From: a virus
Length of the DNA stretch: 64,000 nt
Virus record (IMG/VR): IMGVR_UViG_3300013286_000501
Coordinates: 16,060 to 80,059 of that record
Strand: one strand, 5' to 3'
The first letter of the stretch is position 1. Every line of letters begins with the position of its first letter. This document shows positions 22,423-29,941 of this stretch, piece by piece. The position numbers and the translations under genes are program-made. Below the pieces are notes generated by a model. The model was not told the origin of the DNA. It ran no database searches and was given only the letters and a program-made list of their open reading frames with translations.

Positions 22423-23807
22423 ACTCTGGCCTTAACTTCTGCCATCAATGATTCGGGTACTTCATCCATTGTCATCTTACCTTGTCTAACCAATTCTGCA
22501 ATTTCATTAACGTGCAACTCAATCTTATCTTGGCTGGCCTGCATATATTCCTCATGCGATATAACACCTGTCCATAGACTACTTTCTTGTTGTTCCTCAT
22601 TCTGAACAAACAATGGCTCATCTAGATAGGTGTCGTCCACTAGTGGGTTATGTACTGCTGAACGATCATCCATACTGTCGAGTTCTGGCTTGTATACTAG
22701 CGGCGTAAGATTTTCAAAATGTGCGAAACCTTTTGTCAAGTAAGGGTGTTGTTCTAGTAGGGTTGGTTCTCTCACCGGAGTTAACGCTTCTATAACTTCT
22801 TCAACCTCTGCATCTGTACCAGGATACGGAACAGGGATTTCATCGAACATCCAACCTATGGGATGTGGATCGGATTCTGTGACAGTGGCTGTGCTGACTA
22901 CATAAGATTTCTTTTCAGGGCTGTCACCCTCCGTGGCTTTTAGTTCTTCCGCAGTGGGTTTTTCAAAATCCTCAAATGTGTATCTTCCTAGATTATCTTC
23001 TGCGATCTGATCAAAATCGCGTTGTTCCAACCGCTTTCTAAAGTCCTGGAAACTGATCTGACTAGACAACAATAGGATAACAGCCATAGGATCAAACACT
23101 ACAATCAATGTAATGATAACCCAGGTCACTGCTTTCTCTAGTATGCCTTCATTAGTCTCACCATAGACAAATGCTGCAATATATTTTATCGGACCAACTT
23201 CTGCTTCCACCTTGCGTACTTCAGCGGCGATGGGTGCCCGTTCTTCACTAAGCTGGGTAATTGTTTTCTGTTCGGTGGTAATCTCATAAAGTAATCTAGT
23301 GCGTTCTTTGGCCTGCCCTCTACGGAGCGCAACTGCCTTGTCCGCACCCTTTTCATCTTGACTTCGACCCATAACTTGGTCCACAGACTCATCCATCTGT
23401 TTGAGCGCCTTGCGATTAGCATCGATATTTTCCTTTGCTGTTTTAATCTTTTCGTCATACACACTAATCTTTGCCTGGACATCACCACTGACTAGACTTT
23501 GGTCACTGTGTGCTTTACTCAAGAATCCAAAGATACCCATGCTGGTGACCATCATGAGTACTATGATAGCGGCAAATAGATAGCCTCGCATAGTCCACGG
23601 GGCAATCTTCCAGTTTTGTTTTAGCCACAATGTAGCAGTGACTTTACCCAGGCCCAATGCTATTCCCATAATAACAACGGGGATAACTGCGGCAGAGAAA
23701 ATAGCGGTAAGGCCGAGAATACTATAATACTCTGCGACCAAGGATAGGAACAGTCCGCTAAACAGTGCTAGGTAGGCGAGGAACTTTTCATTTAATGTTG
23801 GTTTCAT
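22419..23807 (-). CDS. Large phage membrane protein with coiled coil
   Basis: 462 aa. Three or four hydrophobic helices in residues 1-100, a coiled coil at about 105-205 (KISVYDEKIKTAKENIDANR onward), another membrane segment (AVTWVIITLIVVFDPMAVIL) and a long acidic cytoplasmic tail. This layout recurs in T4-like cyanophages and pelagiphages without known role. Possibly shapes the host membrane or regulates lysis. Confidence 0.65.
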   Translation of the reverse strand: MKPTLNEKFLAYLALFSGLFLSLVAEYYSILGLTAIFSAAVIPVVIMGIALGLGKVTATLWLKQNWKIAPWTMRGYLFAAIIVLMMVTSMGIFGFLSKAHSDQSLVSGDVQAKISVYDEKIKTAKENIDANRKALKQMDESVDQVMGRSQDEKGADKAVALRRGQAKERTRLLYEITTEQKTITQLSEERAPIAAEVRKVEAEVGPIKYIAAFVYGETNEGILEKAVTWVIITLIVVFDPMAVILLLSSQISFQDFRKRLEQRDFDQIAEDNLGRYTFEDFEKPTAEELKATEGDSPEKKSYVVSTATVTESDPHPIGWMFDEIPVPYPGTDAEVEEVIEALTPVREPTLLEQHPYLTKGFAHFENLTPLVYKPELDSMDDRSAVHNPLVDDTYLDEPLFVQNEEQQESSLWTGVISHEEYMQASQDKIELHVNEIAELVRQGKMTMDEVPESLMAEVKARV

Positions 23808-23812
23808 AAGGT

Positions 23813-23820
23813 TATTTATA
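23813..23820 (-). promoter_or_regulatory. T4-type late promoter (TATAAATA), very close to the start
   Basis: TATAAATA ends six bases before the ATG of the 462-aa membrane gene, so a transcript from it would be leaderless or nearly so. Confidence 0.5.
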
Positions 23821-24343
23821 ACCAGTCAAACAATCCCGTAGATCTCATTAGGGGAGTCTTCTTGATAGCAATAGTTTGAATTTTATTTCCTATAGGTCTA
23901 TGCCCGTGATTTTTTACGTGAGACTCAACTAATTCGTCTTCGATACGTTGCAGTTCAGCACGAGGATTGTCAATTTCAAAAGGAGCAAGAGTATAATCCA
24001 TCATAGTTAGCACTACATCATTCTTGTCAAATACTACATTAAATGTAGTTTCTATTTTGTTGATAATTTCGTCAATGTCTGCTTTTGTAGACGGCCCCCG
24101 TTTAAGATTCGGCTTTTCCCAACCGGGCATGTGTCCTGCCTGTGTATATGCACGTTCACCGTAATCATTTCCGCCATGTCCGAATTTATGTTGGATACCG
24201 TATTTTAATATGTAACCTTTCCATGTAAAACAATAAACATAGATTTGTATATCTTGTGACCGACAGAACCTCATGATATCTGTATAGTCATTGATATTTT
24301 TAAAATCTAAAGTGTAGGTAGCCGGAATATATTTTGTAATCAT
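23816..24343 (-). CDS. Phage protein with possible GIY-YIG-like core
   Basis: 175 aa. IYVYCFTWKGYILKYGIQHK ... GERAYTQAGHMPGW looks like the Y...KYGI...R...H layout of GIY-YIG nucleases, with a later catalytic Glu uncertain. ATGA overlap with the next gene. A weak domain call. Confidence 0.45.
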   Translation of the reverse strand: MITKYIPATYTLDFKNINDYTDIMRFCRSQDIQIYVYCFTWKGYILKYGIQHKFGHGGNDYGERAYTQAGHMPGWEKPNLKRGPSTKADIDEIINKIETTFNVVFDKNDVVLTMMDYTLAPFEIDNPRAELQRIEDELVESHVKNHGHRPIGNKIQTIAIKKTPLMRSTGLFDWL

Positions 24344-24723
24344 CGTCGCATCCTTGAAATGTTAATTGCTTCTTCATCACTAAACACTGGTACAGCGTTT
24401 GACTTGTGCATGGTTCCGATGCCTAGAATTTTAGTCCCAGTGTACTGGGGAATATCTTTGGTGCGAACTGCACCTGTATGTCCTGTATCGCGACTAGGCA
24501 TACGAGTGGTCTCGCGGCCTGACAGCGTATAGACAAGTGGTTCGGCCGACATGGCTCGCTTGCGTTTTTTATCTTCGGCCTCTACTGCCCACTTCTTCTG
24601 TAGTTGTTTCCAGGCCTCATCTAACTCGCGGGCCTTCTTTGCCTCTTCGGCATTGCGGAACTTGACCTTGCCACGCTTCTTACCAACGGTAGAGAGCCAA
24701 GGTCCTTCAAGATGCATTGTCAT
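24340..24723 (-). CDS. Conserved T4-like phage protein, 127 aa
   Basis: MTMHLEGPWLSTVGKKRGKV..., a charged helix (RNAEEAKKARELDEAWKQLQ), and a C-terminus resembling conserved cyanophage proteins of unknown function. Part of an overlapped run of small genes. Confidence 0.6.
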   Translation of the reverse strand: MTMHLEGPWLSTVGKKRGKVKFRNAEEAKKARELDEAWKQLQKKWAVEAEDKKRKRAMSAEPLVYTLSGRETTRMPSRDTGHTGAVRTKDIPQYTGTKILGIGTMHKSNAVPVFSDEEAINISRMRR

Positions 24724-24968
24724 TATTCGTCCTGTTCGTTTGTAAGTTGATCTCGAAATACCTGCAACTGCTGAATCAAATTATCAACACCTGTCCTATT
24801 CATTGTAAGCTCACTATAGCCTACTTGTAAAGATACAGTATTGTCATCTGTCACGCCGATACGATAAAAGACTTTTGTTTCGGATTTGGGAGGCGGCATC
24901 TTCGGCGGCTCTGGAAACTTGACTACATTACTGTATTCACGTTTTCTAAAAAAATCAAAATCAAACAT
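24723..24968 (-). CDS. Phage protein of unknown function, 81 aa
   Basis: MFDFDFFRKREYSNVVKFPE, a Pro-rich linker, then a small beta domain (VFYRIGVTDDNTVSLQVGYS). No family recognised. Overlaps both neighbours. Confidence 0.5.
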   Translation of the reverse strand: MFDFDFFRKREYSNVVKFPEPPKMPPPKSETKVFYRIGVTDDNTVSLQVGYSELTMNRTGVDNLIQQLQVFRDQLTNEQDE

Positions 24969-25296
24969 GGGCTTCTTCTAATTTGGGGAAGTCAATAGGG
25001 TTGTTTGTATTTGTTGAGTGAGGTTCGAATGTCATCTGAACCTTACGGGGCAGGCCTGTCCAACGCTGGATTACACCGTTCGGAGCAATCTTAATACTTC
25101 CAGCTACTACCCAAATCTTACTACCACTGGCATCTGTGCCTGCTAACTTTCGTACTACCCCGTTGATCAGTCCGCTTGCAGTATCCTTGCCGCGATTCCA
25201 ATGATAGGTAGTACCCTTGTTTGTCCAAACTTGCTCATCGCCACTATCGGCTAGGCAATGTTGTTTAACTTTGTTCAATGTGTATTCAGCGTTCAT
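24961..25296 (-). CDS. Phage protein of unknown function, 111 aa
   Basis: Contains SGLINGVVRKLAGTDASG and VVAGSIKIAPNGVIQRW, a beta-rich soluble domain. First gene behind the 25328-25356 promoter, with AGGAGG ahead of its ATG. Likely an early-expressed phage protein. Confidence 0.55.
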   Translation of the reverse strand: MNAEYTLNKVKQHCLADSGDEQVWTNKGTTYHWNRGKDTASGLINGVVRKLAGTDASGSKIWVVAGSIKIAPNGVIQRWTGLPRKVQMTFEPHSTNTNNPIDFPKLEEAHV

Positions 25297-25327
25297 AGAA
25301 CCTCCTAATGTGTATGTCTATGTTAAT

Positions 25328-25356
25328 ATTATACGGTAAATCCAGTATTCACGCAA
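25328..25356 (-). promoter_or_regulatory. Sigma70-like promoter
   Basis: TTGCGT-N17-TATAAT, minus strand. The sequence after the -10 (ATTAACAT) matches the leaderless promoter at 12915-12943, but here a 31-base leader with AGGAGG follows. Confidence 0.65.
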
Positions 25357-25370
25357 GAGGAATTTTTACC

Positions 25371-25396
25371 AAAAGAAAACCCACCGAAGCGGGTTT
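25371..25396 (-). terminator. Rho-independent terminator
   Basis: AAACCCGC-UUCG-GUGGGUUU stem with a UUCG tetraloop, then UUUUCUUUU in the minus-strand RNA. Ends the barrel-gene transcript. Confidence 0.85.
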
Positions 25397-25414
25397 AATT
25401 GGGTTTCTGATATT

Positions 25415-25969
25415 TTAGAAACTAACTTTTAGACCTAGGCCCAAAGCGTTTTCTTGGATGTCTTGATAGCTCTTGCTTGCGTTAACATTAATTGCAACAT
25501 TCTTGGCAACTGGAATGCTGTAGGTAGCAAATGCCAAAGTCTGTTTTGTGCGAGTGTGCTCATCACTACCGACACGAGTCTTAACACCAACTAGTGCAAA
25601 GCCTGGGCCAACTGGCAAGCCAGCAGTAGCGCCAACTAGACCGTATGTGTAAGGAGCGCCCTTAACACCGTTGAAGCCATTGTCATGACCAACACCAACG
25701 AATGGAGTAACACCTGCAAAGCCAATTTTGTTGTTAGCGGCAGTTACTTCTGTGCTGTTTACCAAACCACCAGTTTTGAAGTTAGCAGTGCGAGACTGTA
25801 AACCCAATTGGTAGTCGCCGAAGCCTTTACCAGCACGAACATATTGTGCTGTGCTGTCTTTTCCACCCTTAAGACCTGTGACTGCATCAACGTCGACAGA
25901 TACATAATCAGCGGCTGCTGCCATACCGGCTGCTAGAGCAATGGCTGTTGCGATTGCGATTTTTTTCAT
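25415..25969 (-). CDS. Small outer-membrane beta-barrel protein 1
   Basis: 184 aa from the ATG at 25969. Signal peptide ends AAAA. The mature part alternates polar and hydrophobic residues in short strands and ends in Phe (LGLGLKVSF), the outer-membrane C-terminal signature. Resembles small OmpW/OmpA-like barrels. A hairpin sits in its leader. Possibly remodels the host surface, or resembles a receptor. Confidence 0.7.
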   Translation of the reverse strand: MKKIAIATAIALAAGMAAAADYVSVDVDAVTGLKGGKDSTAQYVRAGKGFGDYQLGLQSRTANFKTGGLVNSTEVTAANNKIGFAGVTPFVGVGHDNGFNGVKGAPYTYGLVGATAGLPVGPGFALVGVKTRVGSDEHTRTKQTLAFATYSIPVAKNVAINVNASKSYQDIQENALGLGLKVSF

Positions 25970-25989
25970 ATATGAAATTTCCTTTAAAG

Positions 25990-26006
25990 AATGACTGTGT
26001 GTCATT
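25990..26006 (-). promoter_or_regulatory. Leader hairpin of barrel gene 1
   Basis: AATGAC-TGTGT-GTCATT, perfect 6-bp arms, about 20 bases upstream of the ATG. Could stabilise the mRNA or bind a regulator. Confidence 0.4.
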
Positions 26007-26041
26007 GAACTATTATTTACTCTTTAGGCATAAAGGTCAAG

Positions 26042-26064
26042 AAAAAAGGCAATAAAATTGCCTT
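26042..26064 (-). terminator. Rho-independent terminator
   Basis: AAGGCAA-TTTTA-TTGCCTT followed by a U-rich run in the minus-strand RNA, 18 bases after barrel gene 2. Confidence 0.85.
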
Positions 26065-26081
26065 CTTTGAGCAAATTTGGA

Positions 26082-26654
26082 TTAAAATGCGTATTTTAAT
26101 CCAGCAGTTACTCTATTACCGTTAAAGACACTAACAGTAGACTGTCCGACCTGACGAGTAAAATCACCTGTCAAGTATACGTTTTTCATAACCGGAATGT
26201 CAACTCCGAGACCAGCAGTGGCTGCAAGTCCGGTATGGCTGTATGTATTATGTGTTAGAGAATACCTAGTGCTAACTGGATCAGTAACTAGTATGGCGCC
26301 GCCTACCTTTGCCACTAGTAATACTCCACGTACATTGGCTAGATCGAATGAAGTGATTAAACTATAACGATCTTGTTTAATATCTGGTAACAGCCCATCG
26401 CTGTCAACAGTTACGGGGTAACCCCCGGTTGATCGGCTATAACCCGCAGTCAATGCAAATCGTCCAATCTGGTGTCCTACAGTAATTCCAAACTCGTTAC
26501 GATTAGCACCTTGGTTACAACTCCTTGGGCCAACAACAAATCCACAACTGCCAGTAGCAGAAGATAAATCTCGACCACCGATGATGCCAACTTCAACAGC
26601 ATTGGATGCCATTGTAAATGCTGCCATTAACGATGCGATAATTAATTTTTTCAT
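26082..26654 (-). CDS. Small outer-membrane beta-barrel protein 2
   Basis: 190 aa from the ATG at 26654. Signal peptide (MKKLIIASLMAAFTMASNA). Repeated strand pattern such as RFALTAGYSRSTG and the C-terminal Phe (VTAGLKYAF) indicate an outer-membrane barrel, loosely paralogous to barrel 1. Its leader holds a 17-bp palindrome. The pair may alter host permeability or block adsorption of competing phages; inference. Confidence 0.7.
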   Translation of the reverse strand: MKKLIIASLMAAFTMASNAVEVGIIGGRDLSSATGSCGFVVGPRSCNQGANRNEFGITVGHQIGRFALTAGYSRSTGGYPVTVDSDGLLPDIKQDRYSLITSFDLANVRGVLLVAKVGGAILVTDPVSTRYSLTHNTYSHTGLAATAGLGVDIPVMKNVYLTGDFTRQVGQSTVSVFNGNRVTAGLKYAF

Positions 26655-26671
26655 TATACTTCCTTTGTAAT

Positions 26672-26688
26672 CTATACAGACTGTATAG
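26672..26688. promoter_or_regulatory. 17-bp perfect palindrome in the leader of barrel gene 2
   Basis: CTATACAG-A-CTGTATAG. Operator-like, with half-site TATACAG, similar in style to the TACAC/TATACAC dyads at other promoters in this window. Confidence 0.45.
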
Positions 26689-26703
26689 TGTAGATATTTA
26701 ATC

Positions 26704-26729
26704 AAAAGAAAAGCACCCAAAGGTGCTTT
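26704..26729 (-). terminator. Terminator after the tmRNA coding piece
   Basis: AAAGCACC-TTTG-GGTGCTTT then TTCTTTT in the minus-strand RNA. Sits directly after the tmRNA and defines its 3' side. Confidence 0.85.
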
Positions 26730-26995
26730 CTGGTTGTTTTGGTAACAAGGTAAGTCCTACCTCGGAGATCAAGCGGCTAGCGCCCAGACCTCATCGTTAG
26801 ATGCGTTTGCATTTAGGTTTTTTGTGTCTTTGACCGGGTTCCCCCAATCCTAACGGCTTCTACATTGCCGGACAGTCCATTTCATTACTCTTGACCCAAT
26901 CGATCCTGTGTCATCCCCACCTAAATATACAGCATACACTTAGGTGGAGATGTCGGGCACTGCCCCCGAGTCTTGAATCCTTTTCAATCTACTTC
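26730..26995 (-). ncRNA. ssrA: Circularly permuted (two-piece) tmRNA
   Basis: Minus-strand order is acceptor piece, short intervening sequence, coding piece. The acceptor stem forms between GGGGATG (5' end near 26918) and CATCTCC (26952-26946), followed by discriminator A and CC at 26945-26943. The T arm is TCGGG-GGCAGTG-CCCGA (26969-26953). The intervening 24 bases (26919-26942) extend the stem (CCACCTAA/TTAGGTGG) and are removed in permuted tmRNAs. The coding piece opens GGGGATGACACAGGATCGAT and holds a tag frame. The outer ends are estimated. Known permuted tmRNAs occur in alphaproteobacteria, some betaproteobacteria and some cyanobacteria. Confidence 0.88.
26769..26810 (-). other. tmRNA tag reading frame
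   Basis: Resume codon GCA after AAAAAACCTAAAT, then ANASNDEVWALAA and a TGA stop. The tag ends in ALAA, the consensus end recognised by ClpX. Confidence 0.85.
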
Positions 26996-27016
26996 ATACC
27001 ATCATAACTTTACTTA

Positions 27017-27217
27017 TCATTTTACAAATCTCGGCATACGATCTTCGGTGCCAGCGTATTGAAAGTTATCCAACATAGGCACAAGACTGGCCATGTCACT
27101 GGCAGGGTGGCGATAAATTTCTTTTAAGTCGGCACCGTCGATCAACATGAAATACAACTTGGTTGTACCTTCATCAACTTGTGGCTTAAAAATATATTCC
27201 AAATCTTCTAAAATCAT
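27017..27217 (-). CDS. Phage protein of unknown function, 66 aa
   Basis: MILEDLEYIFKPQVDEGTTK, acidic N-terminus and a short helical C-terminus. It lies between the tmRNA acceptor piece and a structured leader, and could be cotranscribed with the tmRNA. Confidence 0.5.
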   Translation of the reverse strand: MILEDLEYIFKPQVDEGTTKLYFMLIDGADLKEIYRHPASDMASLVPMLDNFQYAGTEDRMPRFVK

Positions 27218-27230
27218 AATGTTTCCTTAA

Positions 27231-27340
27231 TAACACACCAAATGAAAGAGCACTTGCATACCTTCTAGGGCATATACAACCCGTTTACAACTATACAACC
27301 TTACGCCTCTTTCCTGACCCAGGCTTCTCAGTGTGTGTTA
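27231..27340 (-). ncRNA. Candidate structured RNA leader
   Basis: Nested complementarity: TAACACAC (27231-27238) with GTGTGTTA (27333-27340), then GAAAGAG (27244-27250) with CTCTTTC (27307-27313), plus an ATGCC/GGTAT hairpin inside. No reading frame of note. Upstream of the 66-aa gene and the tmRNA, so it may be a riboswitch-like leader or an independent RNA. Class not recognised. Confidence 0.45.
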
Positions 27341-27343
27341 AAT

Positions 27344-27451
27344 TTACTCATCATAGGGTTTCAAAAAATCGTCTCCCTCTGAATCTTCATCAAACTTTGA
27401 CCAATCGTAAGTAGCTACGGCGTAGGCCCAATATCCTACCAATCCGATCAT
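27344..27451 (-). CDS. Microprotein with acidic tail, 35 aa
   Basis: MIGLVGYWAYAVATYDWSKF, then DEDSEGDDFLK. Hydrophobic N-terminus and acidic tail. A weak ribosome site, 19 bases after the stop of the previous gene. A plausible membrane-anchored microprotein. Confidence 0.35.
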   Translation of the reverse strand: MIGLVGYWAYAVATYDWSKFDEDSEGDDFLKPYDE

Positions 27452-27470
27452 TATTACTACCAGTAATAGA

Positions 27471-27785
27471 TTACTGAGAACAGGTGCGTTCACGGTAAAT
27501 TGTTCCATCAGAATTTTGTATCTCTCTCCATTCTGTACAAACGGTTTGACGTTGAATAATCACCGACTGCGGTTGTTGCACCACTACAGGAGGTTGTTGG
27601 ACTACTACTGGAGCAGATTCTCTGGCAATTACTGCACCTGCAATACCGCCAAGGATCAAAGGTGCAACCCAACCACCTCCACCATAGTAGCCGCCGCGGT
27701 ATCCACCGTAGCCATGATGGTGCCACTGTGCCATTGCGGGCAAGGTGGCCAATGTCAATACTGCAACTGCTAATACTTTTTTCAT
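27471..27785 (-). CDS. Secreted Gly/Tyr/His-rich protein with C-terminal Cys domain
   Basis: 104 aa from the ATG at 27785. Signal peptide ends AMA, followed by a QWHHHGYGGYRGGYYGGGGW region, a hydrophobic stretch (APLILGGIAGAVIA), Pro/Gln repeats (VVVQQPP) and a Cys-containing C-terminus (CTEWREIQNSDGTIYRERTC). Resembles small bacterial surface proteins of unknown function. Preceded by a strongly folded leader (27798-27897). Confidence 0.6.
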   Translation of the reverse strand: MKKVLAVAVLTLATLPAMAQWHHHGYGGYRGGYYGGGGWVAPLILGGIAGAVIARESAPVVVQQPPVVVQQPQSVIIQRQTVCTEWREIQNSDGTIYRERTCSQ

Positions 27786-27797
27786 AACTATCTCCAA

Positions 27798-27897
27798 AAA
27801 TGTGACGGAATCCGAAGGGCTTGTGGAGTCTCCGCCTAACCTTCAAGGGCCTCTCACCCTGACAACCTGCTACGCAGATTTACCCCTTCCGGCGTAT
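27798..27897 (-). ncRNA. Candidate structured leader RNA, riboswitch-like
   Basis: Minus-strand RNA has a closing stem CCGgAAGGG with CCCUUCGG, enclosing hairpins AUCUGC-GUA-GCAGGU and AGGG-UGAGAGG-CCCU, plus GCGGAGACUCC. Compact multi-helix shape of about 95 bases immediately before the secreted-protein gene. No known class matches confidently. Confidence 0.45.
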
Positions 27898-27898
27898 A

Positions 27899-28366
27899 TT
27901 ATTTAACACTTTGCGTCTCTGCGGTCAATTTACACATCAACATAAAATGATCATATGCTTTACGCACAGCCTCATTTTGTAATAACTTTTCAGCTTCTAC
28001 TGCCATGGCCTTAACACCTTCCTCGGCAATCTCACGAGCACTAGGTATTTCGATATAGTAGCGATCGTTATCAAATGCTTTGGCCAATGCCGCCCAGGCC
28101 TTGCGTTGTTTTTCAGTAATGGGCTTGTTATGTGGCCGCATTTCACTAGCCCGGACCACTGCCTTACTGATAGCATCCTCTGCAACACGACCGGCAGCAA
28201 TCATTGGAGCATATGCTGCATCAATGTTAAAGCGACGACTAGACCCCCCAGGATAACACATAACCAAGTGATTACCTTTTGGAAAACTGTCGAGGTAATC
28301 ATTGTCGTATTCAGCCACTGGAACATATCTACAACCAATTTTTTCATAGTAGATCTTCTTTGTCAT
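27899..28366 (-). CDS. Conserved phage protein, 155 aa
   Basis: MTKKIYYEKIGCRYVPVAEY, with a SFPKGNHLVMCYPGGSSRRF segment, then helical ISKAVVRASEMRPHNKPITE. Resembles a T4-like cyanophage protein family with no known function. Overlaps the following gene's stop region. Confidence 0.55.
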   Translation of the reverse strand: MTKKIYYEKIGCRYVPVAEYDNDYLDSFPKGNHLVMCYPGGSSRRFNIDAAYAPMIAAGRVAEDAISKAVVRASEMRPHNKPITEKQRKAWAALAKAFDNDRYYIEIPSAREIAEEGVKAMAVEAEKLLQNEAVRKAYDHFMLMCKLTAETQSVK

Positions 28367-28643
28367 TACTCAATCCGTTACTGTGCCGATCTGTGATCTT
28401 TTCCACATCTTGGAAAAGTCGTCTTTCCTGTAGTGTGGGCTCGTTAAAAAACTTTCGAGGATTGCCGCACATAACACAGTTTGGATCACCACAGGTAGTT
28501 CCACTTAATTTGTGTAAACGATGCGCTTCATCGTTCTTAACTGGAAAGCCGTGTGCTTTGGCAATCTTTACCTGTTTGGCAATATGTGCATCGTCCTTGA
28601 GTAGACGCTTACTGTGTTTGAACTTGTCTTGCTCTATACTCAT
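28344..28643 (-). CDS. Conserved phage protein with CxxC knuckles, 99 aa
   Basis: MSIEQDKFKHSKRLLKDDAH, then CGDPNCVMCGNPRKFFNEPT. The C...C..C arrangement may hold a zinc. CGNPRKFF...TLQERRLFQD recurs in T4-like phages (from memory). Driven by promoter 28662-28690. Confidence 0.6.
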   Translation of the reverse strand: MSIEQDKFKHSKRLLKDDAHIAKQVKIAKAHGFPVKNDEAHRLHKLSGTTCGDPNCVMCGNPRKFFNEPTLQERRLFQDVEKITDRHSNGLSNDKEDLL

Positions 28644-28661
28644 CTGCTACCTCTTTCATAT

Positions 28662-28690
28662 AGTATAGCATCTTGTTGGTTGTTGGTCAA
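28662..28690 (-). promoter_or_regulatory. Sigma70-like promoter
   Basis: TTGACC-N17-TATACT on the minus strand, ahead of the 99-aa gene and overlapping the end of the PAAR gene. Confidence 0.65.
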
Positions 28691-28935
28691 CCGGCTAGTA
28701 CATCCTGGCTTCCGCCATTTAATACTCTGCCTTTGGATGTAGCGGCACCCTCTACAACTAAATGTTTATTTTCCACAAATACAGTTGTCGGGCTACTGAC
28801 AAATACTCCGCTACCTACTGTGTTCCCACCTTCGATAGCAGCTTCTTTATTATTAATGAACACAGTCTTTGCGCCAGTAACAATTAAGGTACCGGCAACA
28901 TCAACTCCTACTCTACCTGCCGGATGATCAGCCAT
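28687..28935 (-). CDS. PAAR-domain spike-tip protein
   Basis: 82 aa from the ATG at 28935. MADHPAGRVGVDVAGTLIVT..., with repeating short beta-strands and Gly-rich turns (GGNTVGSGVFVSSPTTVFVE), fits the PAAR-like tip that sharpens the central spike of myoviruses (T4 gp5.4). It lies among structural genes, with a phage structural gene directly upstream. Confidence 0.75.
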   Translation of the reverse strand: MADHPAGRVGVDVAGTLIVTGAKTVFINNKEAAIEGGNTVGSGVFVSSPTTVFVENKHLVVEGAATSKGRVLNGGSQDVLAG

Positions 28936-28936
28936 A

Positions 28937-29614
28937 TTATACCAGGTTAGAAATATCAGGAGTGCCCGACAATGCTGCTGCATTGTTGGCAATGGAACTA
29001 GGTTTCTTGAAGTTAAACACAGCAAGCAATCGATCTTTCTGTTTCTTCAACCAACCAGTAACTTCTTGATATATTGTCATTTCAGTAATCCAGGTACCTA
29101 TCGATTTCATTGTATCTGTAAGTTTCTGATTCAAATAATTTCCAGCTACGGCCTGCTGATGGATCATAAACCCGTCTTTTAGTGCTGTCTTTATTTGTTC
29201 TATCACTGGGGGCATTGTTGGAACAGTTTTGCCAGCATCGATCAATCCTTGTTTAGTCACAGCAGTCTGAAAGTTGTTGGTTTGGATAACACTTGCGGCC
29301 ATCATCTCTTGAGTTCCAGCAGCATCGGCTATTGCTACCTTAACACTACCCATTGCCGAGTTAAGATCGCTAACAGCTTTACTAGCACCTTCTGAATTTT
29401 CTTTTATAGCATTAAGTGGAACTGCAAGATCAGCCAATGTAATTCTAACTCTTTCTAATTGAGCCAACATGGCGGTATGCTGTAAAGCCTGCACTGCATA
29501 TTGTTTTTCCATAGATGCCATTAAGGCTCCGACAGCAACAGCAGTTGTATCGGCAATAGTTAATGTTCCGCTGCCGCCTGGCGGGAATACGGTGGTTATG
29601 GTAGTTAAAGACAT
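28937..29614 (-). CDS. Phage structural-region protein, 225 aa
   Basis: Coiled-coil-rich: LDSAMGSVKV-type helices (SDLNSAMGSVKVAIADAAG), QTNNFQTAVTKQGLIDAG. Starts MSLTTITTVFPPGGSGTLTI. A TATAAATA promoter precedes it and the PAAR tip follows, so a baseplate or spike role is likely. Confidence 0.55.
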   Translation of the reverse strand: MSLTTITTVFPPGGSGTLTIADTTAVAVGALMASMEKQYAVQALQHTAMLAQLERVRITLADLAVPLNAIKENSEGASKAVSDLNSAMGSVKVAIADAAGTQEMMAASVIQTNNFQTAVTKQGLIDAGKTVPTMPPVIEQIKTALKDGFMIHQQAVAGNYLNQKLTDTMKSIGTWITEMTIYQEVTGWLKKQKDRLLAVFNFKKPSSIANNAAALSGTPDISNLV

Positions 29615-29635
29615 ATAAATGCTCCTAGTTTAGAG

Positions 29636-29643
29636 TATTTATA
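29636..29643 (-). promoter_or_regulatory. T4-type late promoter (TATAAATA)
   Basis: TATAAATA on the minus strand, 21 bases before the 225-aa structural gene, with a GGAG ribosome site between. Confidence 0.6.
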
Positions 29644-29652
29644 TGTGGATTA

Positions 29653-29940
29653 TTAGGCTAATGCAATTCCGGTAGTTCCCTGCATGTATTGATCAGCTGC
29701 GTCTTTCTTGCTGGGCAACATGACAAATACATGTTCTCTCTTAAGAGTCATTGTTTCTTTGTCAGCTAGAAAGATCCACGGCATCATGCCTAGTCCGCCA
29801 CCACTCATTGTCAGTGCTAGTGGGCGATTAATGGTAATACCATTTTGATCATCTTTTTCCAAACGAGCGATAATTTCGTCGCCGTTGACTAGTTTGATAC
29901 TGACTACATCGCCTTCGGCGATTGGTTTGCTTAATAACAT
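29653..29940 (-). CDS. Sm/Hfq-like fold phage protein, 95 aa
   Basis: MLLSKPIAEGDVVSIKLVNG, DEIIARLEKDDQNGITINRP, then MMPWIFLADKET. The short strand-turn-strand pattern fits an Sm-like barrel; from memory it resembles a conserved T4-like cyanophage protein. No RNA-binding evidence beyond fold. Confidence 0.5.
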   Translation of the reverse strand: MLLSKPIAEGDVVSIKLVNGDEIIARLEKDDQNGITINRPLALTMSGGGLGMMPWIFLADKETMTLKREHVFVMLPSKKDAADQYMQGTTGIALA

Positions 29941-29941
29941 T

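Noticed and set aside
27798-27897. FMN (RFN) riboswitch resemblance.
   Set aside because: Shares only a CAGGGUG fragment. The conserved RFN core and flavin-gene context are missing.
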